From Eubacterium limosum (lineage in GTDB: Bacteria > Bacillota > Clostridia > Eubacteriales > Eubacteriaceae), in contig NZ_CP019962.1 of the NCBI RefSeq assembly GCF_000807675.2, forward strand, positions 3,879,157 to 3,943,156: a stretch of DNA of 64,000 nucleotides. Direction: 5' to 3'. Below are positions 25,971 to 34,086 of this stretch, one piece after another; within the stretch, counting starts at the first letter, position 1, and every line of letters begins with the position of its first letter. The notes under the pieces are model-generated. The model was not told the origin of the DNA. It saw nothing but the letters and a program-made list of their open reading frames with translations, and did not search any database. Made by a program: the position numbers and the translations under genes.

Positions 25971-27062
25971 ATGAAAAAATACAAGTTACTCACCCCCGGC
26001 CCACTGACAACCAGCGATGCGGTAAAGGCAGAAATGCTCTTTGACCACTGTACCTGGGATAATGAATATAAAACCATCACACAGAAAATCCGCGCTCAGC
26101 TGCTAAAGCTGGCCCATGTCAGCGAGGCTGCATATACCGCCATCCTCATGCAGGGCAGCGGCACCTTTGGCGTGGAAGCCGTACTTTCGAGCGTGATCGG
26201 CGATAAGGATAAGGTGCTGTTCATCACAAACGGCGCCTACGGCGAACGCATGCTGGACATCGCGGACTACCACCGTCTGAACTACCTTGCCTACAACGAG
26301 GAATACAACATAATCCCTGACGCCACCAAAGTGCGCGCGATTTTAACAGAAAACCCAGACATCACCCATGTGGCCATGGTACACTGCGAAACCACCACCG
26401 GCATTCTCAACGACATCCATGCCATCGGCGAGCTCTGCGCAGAATTTGGCAAAACCTATATTGTCGATGCCATGAGCAGCTTTGGCGGCATTGATATCCC
26501 GTTAGAGGATGACCATATCGACTTTATGATCAGCAGCGCCAACAAATGTATCCAGGGCGTACCGGGCTTTTCCTTTATCCTGGCCCGCACAGCCGCCCTC
26601 GAGGCCTCAAAGGGCAATGCGCGAAGCCTGTCGCTGGATATTTACGACCAGTGGAAGACCATGAACAAGGATGGAAAATGGCGATTTACTTCCCCGACAC
26701 ATACGGTTCTGGCTTTCTCCAAAGCCTTAGATGAGTTAGAGGAACGCGGCGGAGTCGAAGCCCGTTATCAGCGCTACGCCTCCAACAATAAGCTTTTGAT
26801 TGAAAAAATGGCAGTGCTCGGCATCAACGCTTATATTGATGAAGCCTACCGCTCCCCCATTATCACTACTTTCCTCTATCCCGAGCAGGGCTTTGACTTT
26901 ACCGATATGTACAACTTTGTCAAAGAACGCGGCTATGCCATCTATCCCGGCAAGCTGACCAAGGTGGACACCTTCCGCATGGGCAATATCGGAGAAATTT
27001 ATAAAGAAGATGTTGAAAATCTCTACAATATCTTTTATGATTATTTAAAACAGAACGCTTAG
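25971..27062 (+). CDS. phnW: 2-aminoethylphosphonate--pyruvate transaminase
   Basis: The 363-aa aminotransferase converts 2-aminoethylphosphonate and pyruvate into phosphonoacetaldehyde and alanine. The start KLLTPGPLTTSDAVKAEML, the segment QGSGTFGVEAVLSS, VDAMSSFGGID with D166 contacting the PLP ring, and SSANKCIQGVPGFSF with K192 as the PLP Schiff-base lysine all fit PhnW. Length is typical. It lies 46 bp after the binding-protein gene with AGAGGAGAAAAC before the ATG. Confidence 0.96.
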   Translation: MKKYKLLTPGPLTTSDAVKAEMLFDHCTWDNEYKTITQKIRAQLLKLAHVSEAAYTAILMQGSGTFGVEAVLSSVIGDKDKVLFITNGAYGERMLDIADYHRLNYLAYNEEYNIIPDATKVRAILTENPDITHVAMVHCETTTGILNDIHAIGELCAEFGKTYIVDAMSSFGGIDIPLEDDHIDFMISSANKCIQGVPGFSFILARTAALEASKGNARSLSLDIYDQWKTMNKDGKWRFTSPTHTVLAFSKALDELEERGGVEARYQRYASNNKLLIEKMAVLGINAYIDEAYRSPIITTFLYPEQGFDFTDMYNFVKERGYAIYPGKLTKVDTFRMGNIGEIYKEDVENLYNIFYDYLKQNA

Positions 27063-27074
27063 GAGGCCATATTG

Positions 27075-27860
27075 ATGAAAAAGATTGAAGCGGTTATTTT
27101 TGACTGGGCCGGCACAACGGTCGATTACGGATGTTTTGCTCCAGTACAGGCATTTATGGAGGTTTTTAAAAGCTTCGGCATTGAGCCCACCATGGCGGAA
27201 ACAAGAAAACCCATGGGGATGCTCAAGCGTGACCATATCCACACCATGATGGATATGCCGCGTATCAGCCGTCTCTGGCAGGAAAAATACGGGCGCGGCT
27301 ACACCGAAGAGGATATTGACGCCCTGTACGCCCAGTTCGAGGAAAAGCTCATGAGCATTCTGGATCTGTTTGCAGATCCCAAGCCTCACGTGCTGGACAC
27401 CGTTGCGGCCCTGCGTGACATGGGCCTGAAAATCGGCTCAACCACCGGCTACACCGATGAAATGATGGCCGTAGTCACCCGTATCGCTGCCGATAAGGGT
27501 TATGCGCCGGACTGCTGGTACAGCCCAAACGCTGTGGAAAACTATGGCCGCCCCTACCCCTTTATGCTTTTCAAAAACCTGGAGACTCTGGGCGTTCATT
27601 CTGTCCATAATGCTGTAAAAATCGGCGACACGGTCTCCGATATTCTGGAAGGAAAAAACGCCGGCGTTGTCTCCATCGGAGTTGTGCGCGGAAGTTCTGA
27701 GATGGGGCTGACCGAGGAAGAATTTAATCATCTCTGTGATGATGACAAAGCCGCTGCCATCAACAAGGTAACCAAAACCTTCAGAGATGCCGGCGCAGAC
27801 TATGTTATCCAGGATCTGAGCGAGCTGATCCCTCTGATTAAAACGCTCGATGAACAATAA
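27075..27860 (+). CDS. phnX: Phosphonoacetaldehyde hydrolase (phosphonatase)
   Basis: The 261-aa HAD-superfamily enzyme cleaves phosphonoacetaldehyde to acetaldehyde and phosphate. FDWAGTTVDYG supplies the nucleophile D10, and GMLKRDHI supplies the Schiff-base lysine K51, matching D12 and K53 of the Bacillus enzyme. Later motifs are GSTTGYTDEMMAVV and KIGDTVSDILEGKNAG. A TTG one codon upstream is in frame, but the ATG at 27075 has AGGAGG at a good distance. It completes the route from AEP to phosphate and acetaldehyde, and the acetaldehyde could feed acetyl-CoA formation. Confidence 0.96.
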   Translation: MKKIEAVIFDWAGTTVDYGCFAPVQAFMEVFKSFGIEPTMAETRKPMGMLKRDHIHTMMDMPRISRLWQEKYGRGYTEEDIDALYAQFEEKLMSILDLFADPKPHVLDTVAALRDMGLKIGSTTGYTDEMMAVVTRIAADKGYAPDCWYSPNAVENYGRPYPFMLFKNLETLGVHSVHNAVKIGDTVSDILEGKNAGVVSIGVVRGSSEMGLTEEEFNHLCDDDKAAAINKVTKTFRDAGADYVIQDLSELIPLIKTLDEQ

Positions 27861-27884
27861 ACAAAGACTGGCTTTGCCCAGAAC

Positions 27885-27919
27885 AAAAGCAGGTACGTCG
27901 AAACGACGTACCTGCTTTT
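27885..27919. terminator. TACGTCG-core palindrome acting as bidirectional terminator
   Basis: AAAAGCAGGTACGTCG and its perfect complement enclose an AAA loop: 16-bp arms, with A-run before and T-run after. It separates the convergent phnX and pyridoxamine kinase genes and is the only intact member of the TACGTCG-core family with the classic terminator tail. Confidence 0.88.
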
Positions 27920-27944
27920 TCTTTTTTTAAATTACTTCTCTGTT

Positions 27945-28820
27945 CTAGACCAGCTCAAGACGTTTCATCATCTCTGGCAGCACGCCTTCAAAATCCACAC
28001 CTTCGCGGCGATTAGTCTCACGGGCAACCGTTCTGAGGATGCATTCTGTGGTCAGATCGACAGCAAACTGTGTGGAATCCAGCAGAGATTTACCGTTCAG
28101 CAGAGCTGCCAGGCAGAAGCTTCCGAAAATATCACCCGTCCCGTGGAACTGTCCGGGCACTTTTTCGGAGAAGGCGTACTCTACCTTATCCTCGGCGCGG
28201 TCATAGCAGGCGGCGCCCAGCTTTTCATTATCAAAATACACGCCAGTCAGCACGACCTTTTCAGGGCCCATGTCGGACAGGCCGCGCACAAGCTTTTCAA
28301 TATAATCCCTGGTGTATGGACCGTGCTGATAAGGCTGCTTCAAAAGAAAGCATGCCTCGGTGATGTTTGGCAGCAGCAAGTCTGCCTTTTCGCAGAGCTC
28401 GCGCATTTTATCCACCATATGGTCGTCAAAAACGCTGTAAAGCTCACCCTCATCAGCCATAACCGGATCCACATAGACCAGTGTGTTGTCTGAATTAAAG
28501 GTATCCATAAAATTAGATACAATGTCCACCTGCTCCGGTGAGCCTAAAAAGCCGCTGTAGATTGACGAAAAGTGCAGATCCAGCGATTTCCAGTGCTCGG
28601 TAATGGCCGGGAGGTCTTCGGTGAGGTCGCGGTAAGTAAAGCCCTCAAAGCCGCCGGTATGGGTCGAAAGAACCGCAGTAGGCATACAGACCACCTCGAT
28701 GCCTGCCGCAGATAAAATGGGCAGCACGACGGTCATGGAGCACTTTCCAAAGCCGGATATATCATGAATCGCGGCCACCCGCTGTAAGGGGCCTTTTGGA
28801 ATATCGTTTGTATTTTGCAT
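27945..28820 (-). CDS. Pyridoxamine/pyridoxal kinase (PdxY/PdxK type)
   Basis: The 291-aa ribokinase-superfamily protein begins with QRVAAIHDISGFGKCSMTVVLPILSAAGIEV and contains VLSTHTGGFEGFTYRDL, DPVMADEGELY, LLLPNITEACFLL and the catalytic region GQFHGTGDIFGSFCLAALLNG, in which GTGD holds the catalytic Asp. It phosphorylates B6 vitamers to the PLP precursor forms. It is convergent with the PLP-dependent phnW operon; the neighbourhood is suggestive but it has its own start and direction. Confidence 0.92.
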   Translation of the reverse strand: MQNTNDIPKGPLQRVAAIHDISGFGKCSMTVVLPILSAAGIEVVCMPTAVLSTHTGGFEGFTYRDLTEDLPAITEHWKSLDLHFSSIYSGFLGSPEQVDIVSNFMDTFNSDNTLVYVDPVMADEGELYSVFDDHMVDKMRELCEKADLLLPNITEACFLLKQPYQHGPYTRDYIEKLVRGLSDMGPEKVVLTGVYFDNEKLGAACYDRAEDKVEYAFSEKVPGQFHGTGDIFGSFCLAALLNGKSLLDSTQFAVDLTTECILRTVARETNRREGVDFEGVLPEMMKRLELV

Positions 28821-28980
28821 GTTAAATATCTCCTTTTACAATCAATGATGCTTGGATTCCCTGAAAAAGGGGCTGTTAATTATTGTACCACAATTCTGCC
28901 TGTTTAACGCACATAAATCGAATAAAATTCCCTTTTTGGGTAAAAACTATGGTAGCGATGATGATGAAAGGAAGTCTGTC

Positions 28981-30102
28981 ATGAGTGAAAAAATAAAACG
29001 CCTGAACTTTAAGCATCTGTGGCAAGCAGCCTGGAAAGGAACTAAGAAATCCATACCAGCCACCACCCTCTGCCTGCTGCTCTTTTTTATGAACATGGCT
29101 TTATTTGGCTATAAAAATGCTGTCATCGCTGTTCCACTCACCATTATTTTCAACCGACTCAAGGACTTTTCGCCAGACCGCTGGCACCCCTACAGCGTCA
29201 TGCTCATCAACCTTGTGCTGGCGACCACCGCCCACCTGGCCGATATGAACGTCTGGCTCTGCGTTACCCTGGACTTTGCCGCGACCTATCTCATGGTCTT
29301 TCTTCTCACCGACTCCGACACCTCAAAGGCTTACTACAGCTATGGCTTTGGTCTTGTGCTGTACCAGAGCTTCTCCACCACTGTGCCTGAGCTCAGGCTG
29401 CGCCTGATGGCCATTGTTGTCTCCAGTGCCATCGCGACCCTTGGCCTTGTGGTCATGTATTTTCTGAAGCGCAGGCAGACGGGCTTTAAGCTTGATCCGC
29501 GCATTTTTAATCCCTTTGTCCGCCTCGGCGGCAAGACCCGCGATTTTTTAAAGGGGACTGCCCGTGCCTTTAAAAATCTGGCTGCCATGCTGCGCTTTCA
29601 TCTGTTCTGGGACCCTTCCGAGCCCCTTGAATCCGGCACCTTTGATTTCCGTCTCACCCGCTTTGCCATCCGCATCTCTCTGCTGGTAACCTTCAGCTTT
29701 TTCCTGGAGCAGGTGTTTAATATTCCGAAAGGCTACTGGCTTCCCCTCAATGTTTTTATCATGACCCTCAATTTTTATGAGGACAGCATGGTCAAAATCA
29801 AACAGCGTGTGGGCGGCAATATCGCCGGGGTTTTTATCTCAGCCATTCTGCTCCACTATATCACCGGCTTTACCGGACATATGATCATTCTCTCCATTGG
29901 CACCTTCCTTGGCTACGCGGTGGATAACTATCTTTTCCGCGCCACCTATATGACCTGCTACGCCATTGCGCTCAGCACCCTGTTCATGAAGCAGTCTGAG
30001 GTTTTTGAGCTTCGTCTGGCCTATGTGCTTCTGGCCGCTGTTATTGCTGTCATCGGAAGCCGGTTCATTTTTGCCAATAAAAAAACAGATTTTCAAACCT
30101 GA
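28981..30102 (+). CDS. FUSC family membrane protein (aromatic acid exporter-like)
   Basis: The 373-aa protein has one block of helices at about 25-165, a cytoplasmic linker at about 170-230 and a second block at about 235-365. This is the split layout of FUSC/ArAE-type transporters; the second block carries PKGYWLPLNVFIMTLNFYEDSMVKIKQRVGGNIAGV, typical of the FUSC domain. The reading frame is open back to 28852 but that start is a TTG without support. ATG at 28981 has GAAAGGAAGT upstream and gives a normal N-terminus. The substrate is unknown. Confidence 0.85.
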   Translation: MSEKIKRLNFKHLWQAAWKGTKKSIPATTLCLLLFFMNMALFGYKNAVIAVPLTIIFNRLKDFSPDRWHPYSVMLINLVLATTAHLADMNVWLCVTLDFAATYLMVFLLTDSDTSKAYYSYGFGLVLYQSFSTTVPELRLRLMAIVVSSAIATLGLVVMYFLKRRQTGFKLDPRIFNPFVRLGGKTRDFLKGTARAFKNLAAMLRFHLFWDPSEPLESGTFDFRLTRFAIRISLLVTFSFFLEQVFNIPKGYWLPLNVFIMTLNFYEDSMVKIKQRVGGNIAGVFISAILLHYITGFTGHMIILSIGTFLGYAVDNYLFRATYMTCYAIALSTLFMKQSEVFELRLAYVLLAAVIAVIGSRFIFANKKTDFQT

Positions 30103-30109
30103 AAACAGC

Positions 30110-30138
30110 TTGTTTAAATTTGGACTTTTTGATATAAT
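30110..30138 (+). promoter_or_regulatory. Promoter for the DUF2798 gene
   Basis: TTGTTT (30110-30115), a 17-bp spacer and TATAAT (30133-30138) form a good sigma-A promoter directly after the FUSC gene. It implies a leader of about 105 nt before the gene at 30250. Confidence 0.55.
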
Positions 30139-30176
30139 AATAACTGTAAAACTTAACAAACGCGTATAATGGTTCA

Positions 30177-30212
30177 GCGTAAGACAATTTCTCGTCTTAC
30201 GCTTATTTTTTT
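30177..30212 (+). terminator. Rho-independent terminator inside the presumed DUF2798 leader
   Basis: GCGTAAGAC / GTCTTACGC with an 8-nt loop is followed by a T-rich run at 30203-30212. It lies downstream of the promoter at 30110-30138 and upstream of the start at 30250. It is either the FUSC terminator placed after a fortuitous promoter or an attenuator. Confidence 0.75.
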
Positions 30213-30249
30213 GCGTTGGTTTTAATATTTAAGAAGTGAGGAAATAAAA

Positions 30250-30738
30250 ATGGAATTTTACATGAAGCTCCCTCGGAGCAAAAAAGAGTTTGTGCTGTTT
30301 ATTGGGGTGATCTCCATCCTGTCTGTAAACATTATTGCTCCGATTATCACTTGTTTTGAGCTTGGCTTTCATTTGGGGGTATGGGCCGATACCCTGCGTG
30401 TTATCCCTTTTATCTGGCTCAGCGTTGTCGCTCTGGTGCTGCTGACGTACAGACCGGCCGACTGGATGACCGGGCAGATCGTGGATAAGGATGACAGCTT
30501 TAATGCCCACATCGTGGTCAATATTCTGTGCACTGTCTTTTTGATGTCTGTCTTCCTGACCGTTATCGGTACCTGGATTGGAAGCCGTCAGATAAGCCTT
30601 GAGCCGATCCGCCTGTTTTTTTACAAATGGCCCCGCAATTTCGCCATCTCTTTTGCTGTGGAGGCGCTCTTCGCACAGCCCATCGCCCGTTTGGTTATGC
30701 GGAAGCTGCATGAACACAGGGATAAGCAACCGGATTAA
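30250..30738 (+). CDS. DUF2798 domain membrane protein
   Basis: The 162-aa protein has four predicted helices in two similar halves: EFVLFIGVISILSVNIIAPII with VIPFIWLSVVALVLL, and NILCTVFLMSVFLTVIGTWIG with NFAISFAVEALFAQPIARLVM. This tandem layout and the AQPIAR motif fit DUF2798 proteins, whose function is unknown. The start has GAGG 9 nt upstream. A terminator hairpin sits in its leader. Confidence 0.8.
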   Translation: MEFYMKLPRSKKEFVLFIGVISILSVNIIAPIITCFELGFHLGVWADTLRVIPFIWLSVVALVLLTYRPADWMTGQIVDKDDSFNAHIVVNILCTVFLMSVFLTVIGTWIGSRQISLEPIRLFFYKWPRNFAISFAVEALFAQPIARLVMRKLHEHRDKQPD

Positions 30739-30796
30739 TCTCTGAAAACAGATAAGGGGTGTGCTGAATAAAGCTTTCCCTCAATGCAAAACCTGG

Positions 30797-30826
30797 AAAA
30801 GCAACCGGAAATCCGATTGCTTTTTT
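30797..30826. terminator. Bidirectional terminator
   Basis: AAAAGCAA / TTGCTTTT with an inner CGG-AAAT-CCG stem is flanked by A- and T-runs. It ends both the DUF2798 gene and the convergent VOC gene. Confidence 0.8.
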
Positions 30827-30827
30827 A

Positions 30828-31259
30828 TTATTTCTGCTTTTCCTCCATGGCTTTACAGCGCTCCTTAAAGCTCACCTCCCGGTGGATCTGGTGGAGCATC
30901 CAGACATAGCCAAAAGTGTCGGAAAACATGGCGTTTGCGGCGCCCATTTCAGGCATCTCGGTAACGGGCTGGATCTCAGCACAGCCAGCTGCCATGGCCT
31001 TATCGTAGACCGCCTGAATGTCTGGCACCAGCACATTAAACCAGACAGACTGGGGCTGGCCGGGCTTTGGCGCGATTAGCTGGTACTCAGGGTTTTCGTC
31101 CAGCATGTGGAAGCGGGTATCGTAGATGGTAAAGACTGCTTCATTGGTACCTTTCGGGTAATCGGTCACCTCTATACGCTTAACCTCAAATAGTTTTTCA
31201 TACAGCTCCAGGGCTTTCAGGCTGTCGGTCACAACCATATCGATTTCTACGCCTGTCAT
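30828..31259 (-). CDS. VOC family protein (PhnB-like glyoxalase fold)
   Basis: The 143-aa protein begins MTGVEIDMVVTDSLKALELYEKLFEV and has WFNVLVPDIQAVYDKAMAAGC, with paired beta-alpha-beta-beta-beta units, and ends FSDTFGYVWMLHQIHREV. This matches the PhnB-like branch of the vicinal oxygen chelate superfamily. The branch has no agreed reaction and is annotated only by fold. It is a single gene with AAAGGAG just upstream of its ATG. Confidence 0.82.
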   Translation of the reverse strand: MTGVEIDMVVTDSLKALELYEKLFEVKRIEVTDYPKGTNEAVFTIYDTRFHMLDENPEYQLIAPKPGQPQSVWFNVLVPDIQAVYDKAMAAGCAEIQPVTEMPEMGAANAMFSDTFGYVWMLHQIHREVSFKERCKAMEEKQK

Positions 31260-31396
31260 TTTTTTCTCCTTTGCATTTGATTGAATTTATGGTATAAAAT
31301 ACCCAAAACAGCCTTATGAAATCGCTTTAGACTTTTCGGCTTCTCTGTGCTATAATAAAAAACATAAAGGAAAGATGAAAAGGAAGGGATTCTCTG

Positions 31397-31618
31397 ATGA
31401 AATTTTTTGAAAAGAAAGGCTACTGCTCTTTCGTGATGGTTCTATATTTCGTGGGAATGCTGTGCTTTACAATGTCTCTGTTTATGAGCCGCCTTCTGCC
31501 CGATTTCTGGCTTGGCTTTGCCGAAGGCATTGCGATTGTCGGTATTGTAATGGGCATGATTCACATTGTTTTTTGTTTTGTCAGGGGGCGAAACCCCTTT
31601 ACCGGTAAGCCCATCTAA
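31397..31618 (+). CDS. Small two-helix membrane protein, hypothetical
   Basis: The 73-aa protein has two predicted helices (FVMVLYFVGMLCFTMSLFM and GFAEGIAIVGIVMGMIHIVFCFV) and a short basic tail. I do not recognise a family. Support for expression: AAGGAAGGGATTCTCTG before the ATG, an AT-rich upstream stretch with TATAAT at about 31352, and a terminator directly downstream. Confidence 0.7.
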   Translation: MKFFEKKGYCSFVMVLYFVGMLCFTMSLFMSRLLPDFWLGFAEGIAIVGIVMGMIHIVFCFVRGRNPFTGKPI

Positions 31619-31643
31619 CCGGTGTGCCCGATTTTTATAAAGG

Positions 31644-31671
31644 ACTGTCCGCGCGGCCGGGCAGTTTTTTT
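31644..31671 (+). terminator. Rho-independent terminator
   Basis: ACTGTCCG / CGGGCAGT with a CGCGGC loop is followed by seven T residues. It ends the small membrane protein gene and touches the stop of the convergent DUF3795 gene. Confidence 0.75.
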
Positions 31672-32095
31672 ATTCCCCGCCCGCTGTTTCAAGCTTCTGT
31701 CCGCACGCACTGCATTCTGCGTCGTGTAATGAAATGACCCCGCCGCAGTCTGGACAGGTAAACAACTGCTTCTGCTGTGCCATAAAAGCCTCCAGCCCTG
31801 ATTCCTTAACCCGGCGGCTGTTTTCCATCAGGCTGGCTTGGTATCGGGTGTTATAGCTTTTTTCAAGGGATTTTACAGGCTTGCAGGGATACGCTGCGCA
31901 TTCAAAGCAATATTGAACCCCCTTTTCCATGGCGCATGCCTTGATCCTGCACTTCCTGCAGTGCTCTGGCTTTCCTTTGTCACTGTTCAGACAGCCCGCA
32001 CAGGGCTTTTTATGGTAACAGTGCTTATAACAGACCATGCAGTTCATTCCACAGGGAGCGAACATGTCGGCATCAATGGTATCTGGCATTTTCAT
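31670..32095 (-). CDS. DUF3795 domain, Cys-rich putative metal-binding protein
   Basis: The 141-aa protein has many paired cysteines. CGMNCMVCYKHCYHKKPCAGCL with CRKCRIKACAMEKGVQYCFECAAYPC is the DUF3795 signature, followed by a C-terminal zinc ribbon CPDCGG...CSACGQ. Two metal sites are likely. The function of DUF3795 is unknown. The first residues read MKMPDTIDADMFAPCGMNC, and a weak AGGAGCAGT site precedes the ATG. Confidence 0.82.
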   Translation of the reverse strand: MKMPDTIDADMFAPCGMNCMVCYKHCYHKKPCAGCLNSDKGKPEHCRKCRIKACAMEKGVQYCFECAAYPCKPVKSLEKSYNTRYQASLMENSRRVKESGLEAFMAQQKQLFTCPDCGGVISLHDAECSACGQKLETAGGE

Positions 32096-32337
32096 CGGTA
32101 CTGCTCCTTTCGGCTTTAATCTTTTTCTTGCTTACCTGCATTATAACATCCGCTGGCTGTAATGAAAACAGCGGGATTCTTTTATATTCTGCCCTACACT
32201 TAATACAATCGCAAAAAATTCCAAAAGGTTCCCAAAATTTTCAAAAAACTTAAATGCTTAAGGTTCTGTCCCTTTCTGGGTATGTGTTATAATAAAAATC
32301 TGTGTGCCGTAAAAACAGCGCACAGCAGGAGGAAAAC

Positions 32338-32877
32338 ATGAGAGATACAACGCTGTTTATTGCCATGAGCCTGGATGGCTATATTGCCGATAAAAACGGA
32401 AAAGTGGACTGGCTGAGCGGCCATACCCCAGACGCAGACGATATGACCAGCTATTCTGAATTTATCAAGGACATCGACACTGTTGTCATGGGCTATAACA
32501 CCTATCACCAGATTGTCACAGAGCTTTCGCCCGGGGACTGGCCGTACACCGGCCTCACCACCTATGTCCTGACCCACAGAAGTATTCCTTCGACCAAGGC
32601 AGTCAAATTTGCCAATGAAGACACCTGTAGCCTTGTAAGGGCCTTAAAACAGGAGACTGGCAGCGGAATCTGGATCTGCGGTGGAGCCGGTGTGGTTCAG
32701 CCCCTTATACGCGCTGGCATGATCGACCGGTTTCATCTTTCAATGATTCCAACAATCCTTGGAGACGGCATCCCTCTCTTTGAAACAGCCAGCACAGCCA
32801 TAAAGCTGAGGCTTCTCGAAACTAAAAGCTATAATGGCATCACCGACCTTATTTACGCGCCCAGGCAGACTTCATAA
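32338..32877 (+). CDS. Dihydrofolate reductase-fold protein (RibD C-terminal family)
   Basis: The 179-aa product starts MRDTTLFIAMSLDGYIADKNGKVDWL and has TVVMGYNTYHQIV, TYVLTHR and GSGIWICGGAGVVQPLIRAGMIDRFHLSMIPTILGDGIPLF. This is the RibD-C/YwjB-type reductase fold that binds NADPH. It is a paralogue family of DHFR with no fixed substrate. An upstream in-frame start exists, but the ATG at 32338 follows AGGAGGAAAAC. The stop codon is immediately followed by the inverted-repeat element at 32878. Confidence 0.88.
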   Translation: MRDTTLFIAMSLDGYIADKNGKVDWLSGHTPDADDMTSYSEFIKDIDTVVMGYNTYHQIVTELSPGDWPYTGLTTYVLTHRSIPSTKAVKFANEDTCSLVRALKQETGSGIWICGGAGVVQPLIRAGMIDRFHLSMIPTILGDGIPLFETASTAIKLRLLETKSYNGITDLIYAPRQTS

Positions 32878-33067
32878 CTATTCTGATCTGTGGATAACTT
32901 ACGACTCATGAATAATAAAAGATTAATATATAATATTATTAATATATTATTAATGGTGGACACGGGTGTCCGTGATTCTGCCGCCACTTTTGCTTTTTTG
33001 GCAAAATAGCGGACATATATGTCCTTTGACCCCCTTTTTTTGTTACTTATCCACAGATTAGCAATAG
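32878..33067. repeat. 190-bp inverted-repeat element with two consensus DnaA boxes around an AT-rich core
   Basis: The ends are imperfect inverted repeats: CTATTCTGATCTGTGGATAA on the left, and CTATTGCTAATCTGTGGATAA when the right end is inverted. Each contains a perfect DnaA box (TTATCCACA): minus strand at 32889-32897, plus strand at 33047-33055. Between them are an almost pure A/T stretch (about 32909-32955) and two palindromes of one type, GGACACGGGTGTCC (32958-32971) and GGACATATATGTCC (33011-33024). No ORF is present. It could be a MITE, a DnaA-titration site or an origin relic. Confidence 0.6.
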
Positions 33068-33090
33068 AGATACGCCGTTTCGACGTATCT
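33068..33090. repeat. TACGTCG-core palindrome (one mismatch)
   Basis: AGATACGCCG-TTT-CGACGTATCT forms 10-bp arms with a single mismatch. It abuts the DnaA-box element and is the fifth occurrence of this palindrome family in the window. Confidence 0.75.
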
Positions 33091-33256
33091 GCTGTTGTTT
33101 TTAAATTAACTTCGGATAAAGAAAACCGCAAACCTGTGGTTTCAGAGGCCCAAGCTGAAAACTGCCAGCTTTTTTTGGCTTTTACTTGAAAACCATCTCA
33201 CCCTCTGATATAGTTAAGGCATAAAAACCACTCTTTTTACGCAAGGGAGAAAAATC

Positions 33257-34084
33257 ATGAAATTCAATCGAGTATGGGCCGTGTACTTCAGCGCTACCGG
33301 CACCACCAAAAGGCTGGTAACAGCGGTTGCCGATAACCTGTCACAAAAATTTGGGGGACCCTGTGAAATCTTTGACTTTACACTGCCTGAGGAGCGAAAA
33401 GCGCCAAAAAGCTTTGAAGCTGACGATCTGGTGGTATTCGGCACACCGGTCTACGCAGGGCGTGTGCCCAATGTACTGCTGAAATACCTGATGACCCTGG
33501 AGGGAGGCGGCGCCGCGGCTGTTCCTCTGGTACTCTATGGCAACAGAGACTATGACGATGCCCTGATCGAGCTTCGGGATATCCTTGAAAAAACCGGTTT
33601 TCACACGTTTACAGCAGGGGCCTTTATCGGTGAACACTCTTTTTCTGATGTACTGGCAGCCGGACGCCCGGACGGGCAGGATATGGAAAAAGCCCGGGTG
33701 TTCGCCGGATTAACCTATGAGAAAGCCGCTGCCATCACCAATATCCAGGATGCCTCACCTGTGGCTGTCAAGGGCACACCAGCCCCATACCGTGGCTATT
33801 ATCAGCCGCGGGACCGCAAAGGCACTCCCGTAGATATCCGCAAGGTTAAACCGCTTACAGACGACACCTGTACCGACTGTAAGCTATGCTCTGAGGTTTG
33901 TCCCATGGGCTCCATCAGCCACGATGATGTGCGGATTTACACAGGCATTTGTATAAAATGCGGCGCCTGTATAAAAAAATGTCCGGTTCACGCGCGTTAC
34001 TATGATGACGCGGGTTACCTTTACCACAAGCACGAGCTTGAGGAGGGCTTAAAGCGCCGGGCCGAACCGGAATGGTTTCTTTAA
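33257..34084 (+). CDS. EFR1-type flavodoxin/ferredoxin fusion protein
   Basis: The 275-aa protein has an N-terminal flavodoxin-like domain (VWAVYFSATGTTKRLVTAVADNL as the FMN phosphate loop; VVFGTPVYAGRVPNVLLKYL) and a C-terminal ferredoxin domain with two 4Fe-4S motifs, CTDCKLCSEVCPMGS and CIKCGACIKKCPVHAR. Such EFR1 proteins are electron carriers in strict anaerobes, with no defined partner. It stands alone, with AAGGGAGAAAAATC before the ATG. Confidence 0.9.
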   Translation: MKFNRVWAVYFSATGTTKRLVTAVADNLSQKFGGPCEIFDFTLPEERKAPKSFEADDLVVFGTPVYAGRVPNVLLKYLMTLEGGGAAAVPLVLYGNRDYDDALIELRDILEKTGFHTFTAGAFIGEHSFSDVLAAGRPDGQDMEKARVFAGLTYEKAAAITNIQDASPVAVKGTPAPYRGYYQPRDRKGTPVDIRKVKPLTDDTCTDCKLCSEVCPMGSISHDDVRIYTGICIKCGACIKKCPVHARYYDDAGYLYHKHELEEGLKRRAEPEWFL

Positions 34085-34086
34085 AC

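Noticed and set aside
28852-28980. Upstream extension of the FUSC gene from a TTG
   Set aside because: No ribosome site, non-homologous residues, and a good ATG with GAAAGGAAG at 28981.
32878-33067. The DnaA-box element as the chromosomal origin
   Set aside because: Only two boxes are present, and there is no dnaA, dnaN, gidA or rpmH gene nearby, so a full oriC is not supported.
9203-33090. TACGTCG palindromes as a CRISPR array
   Set aside because: They are kilobases apart, palindromic, and not separated by regular spacers; no cas genes are present.
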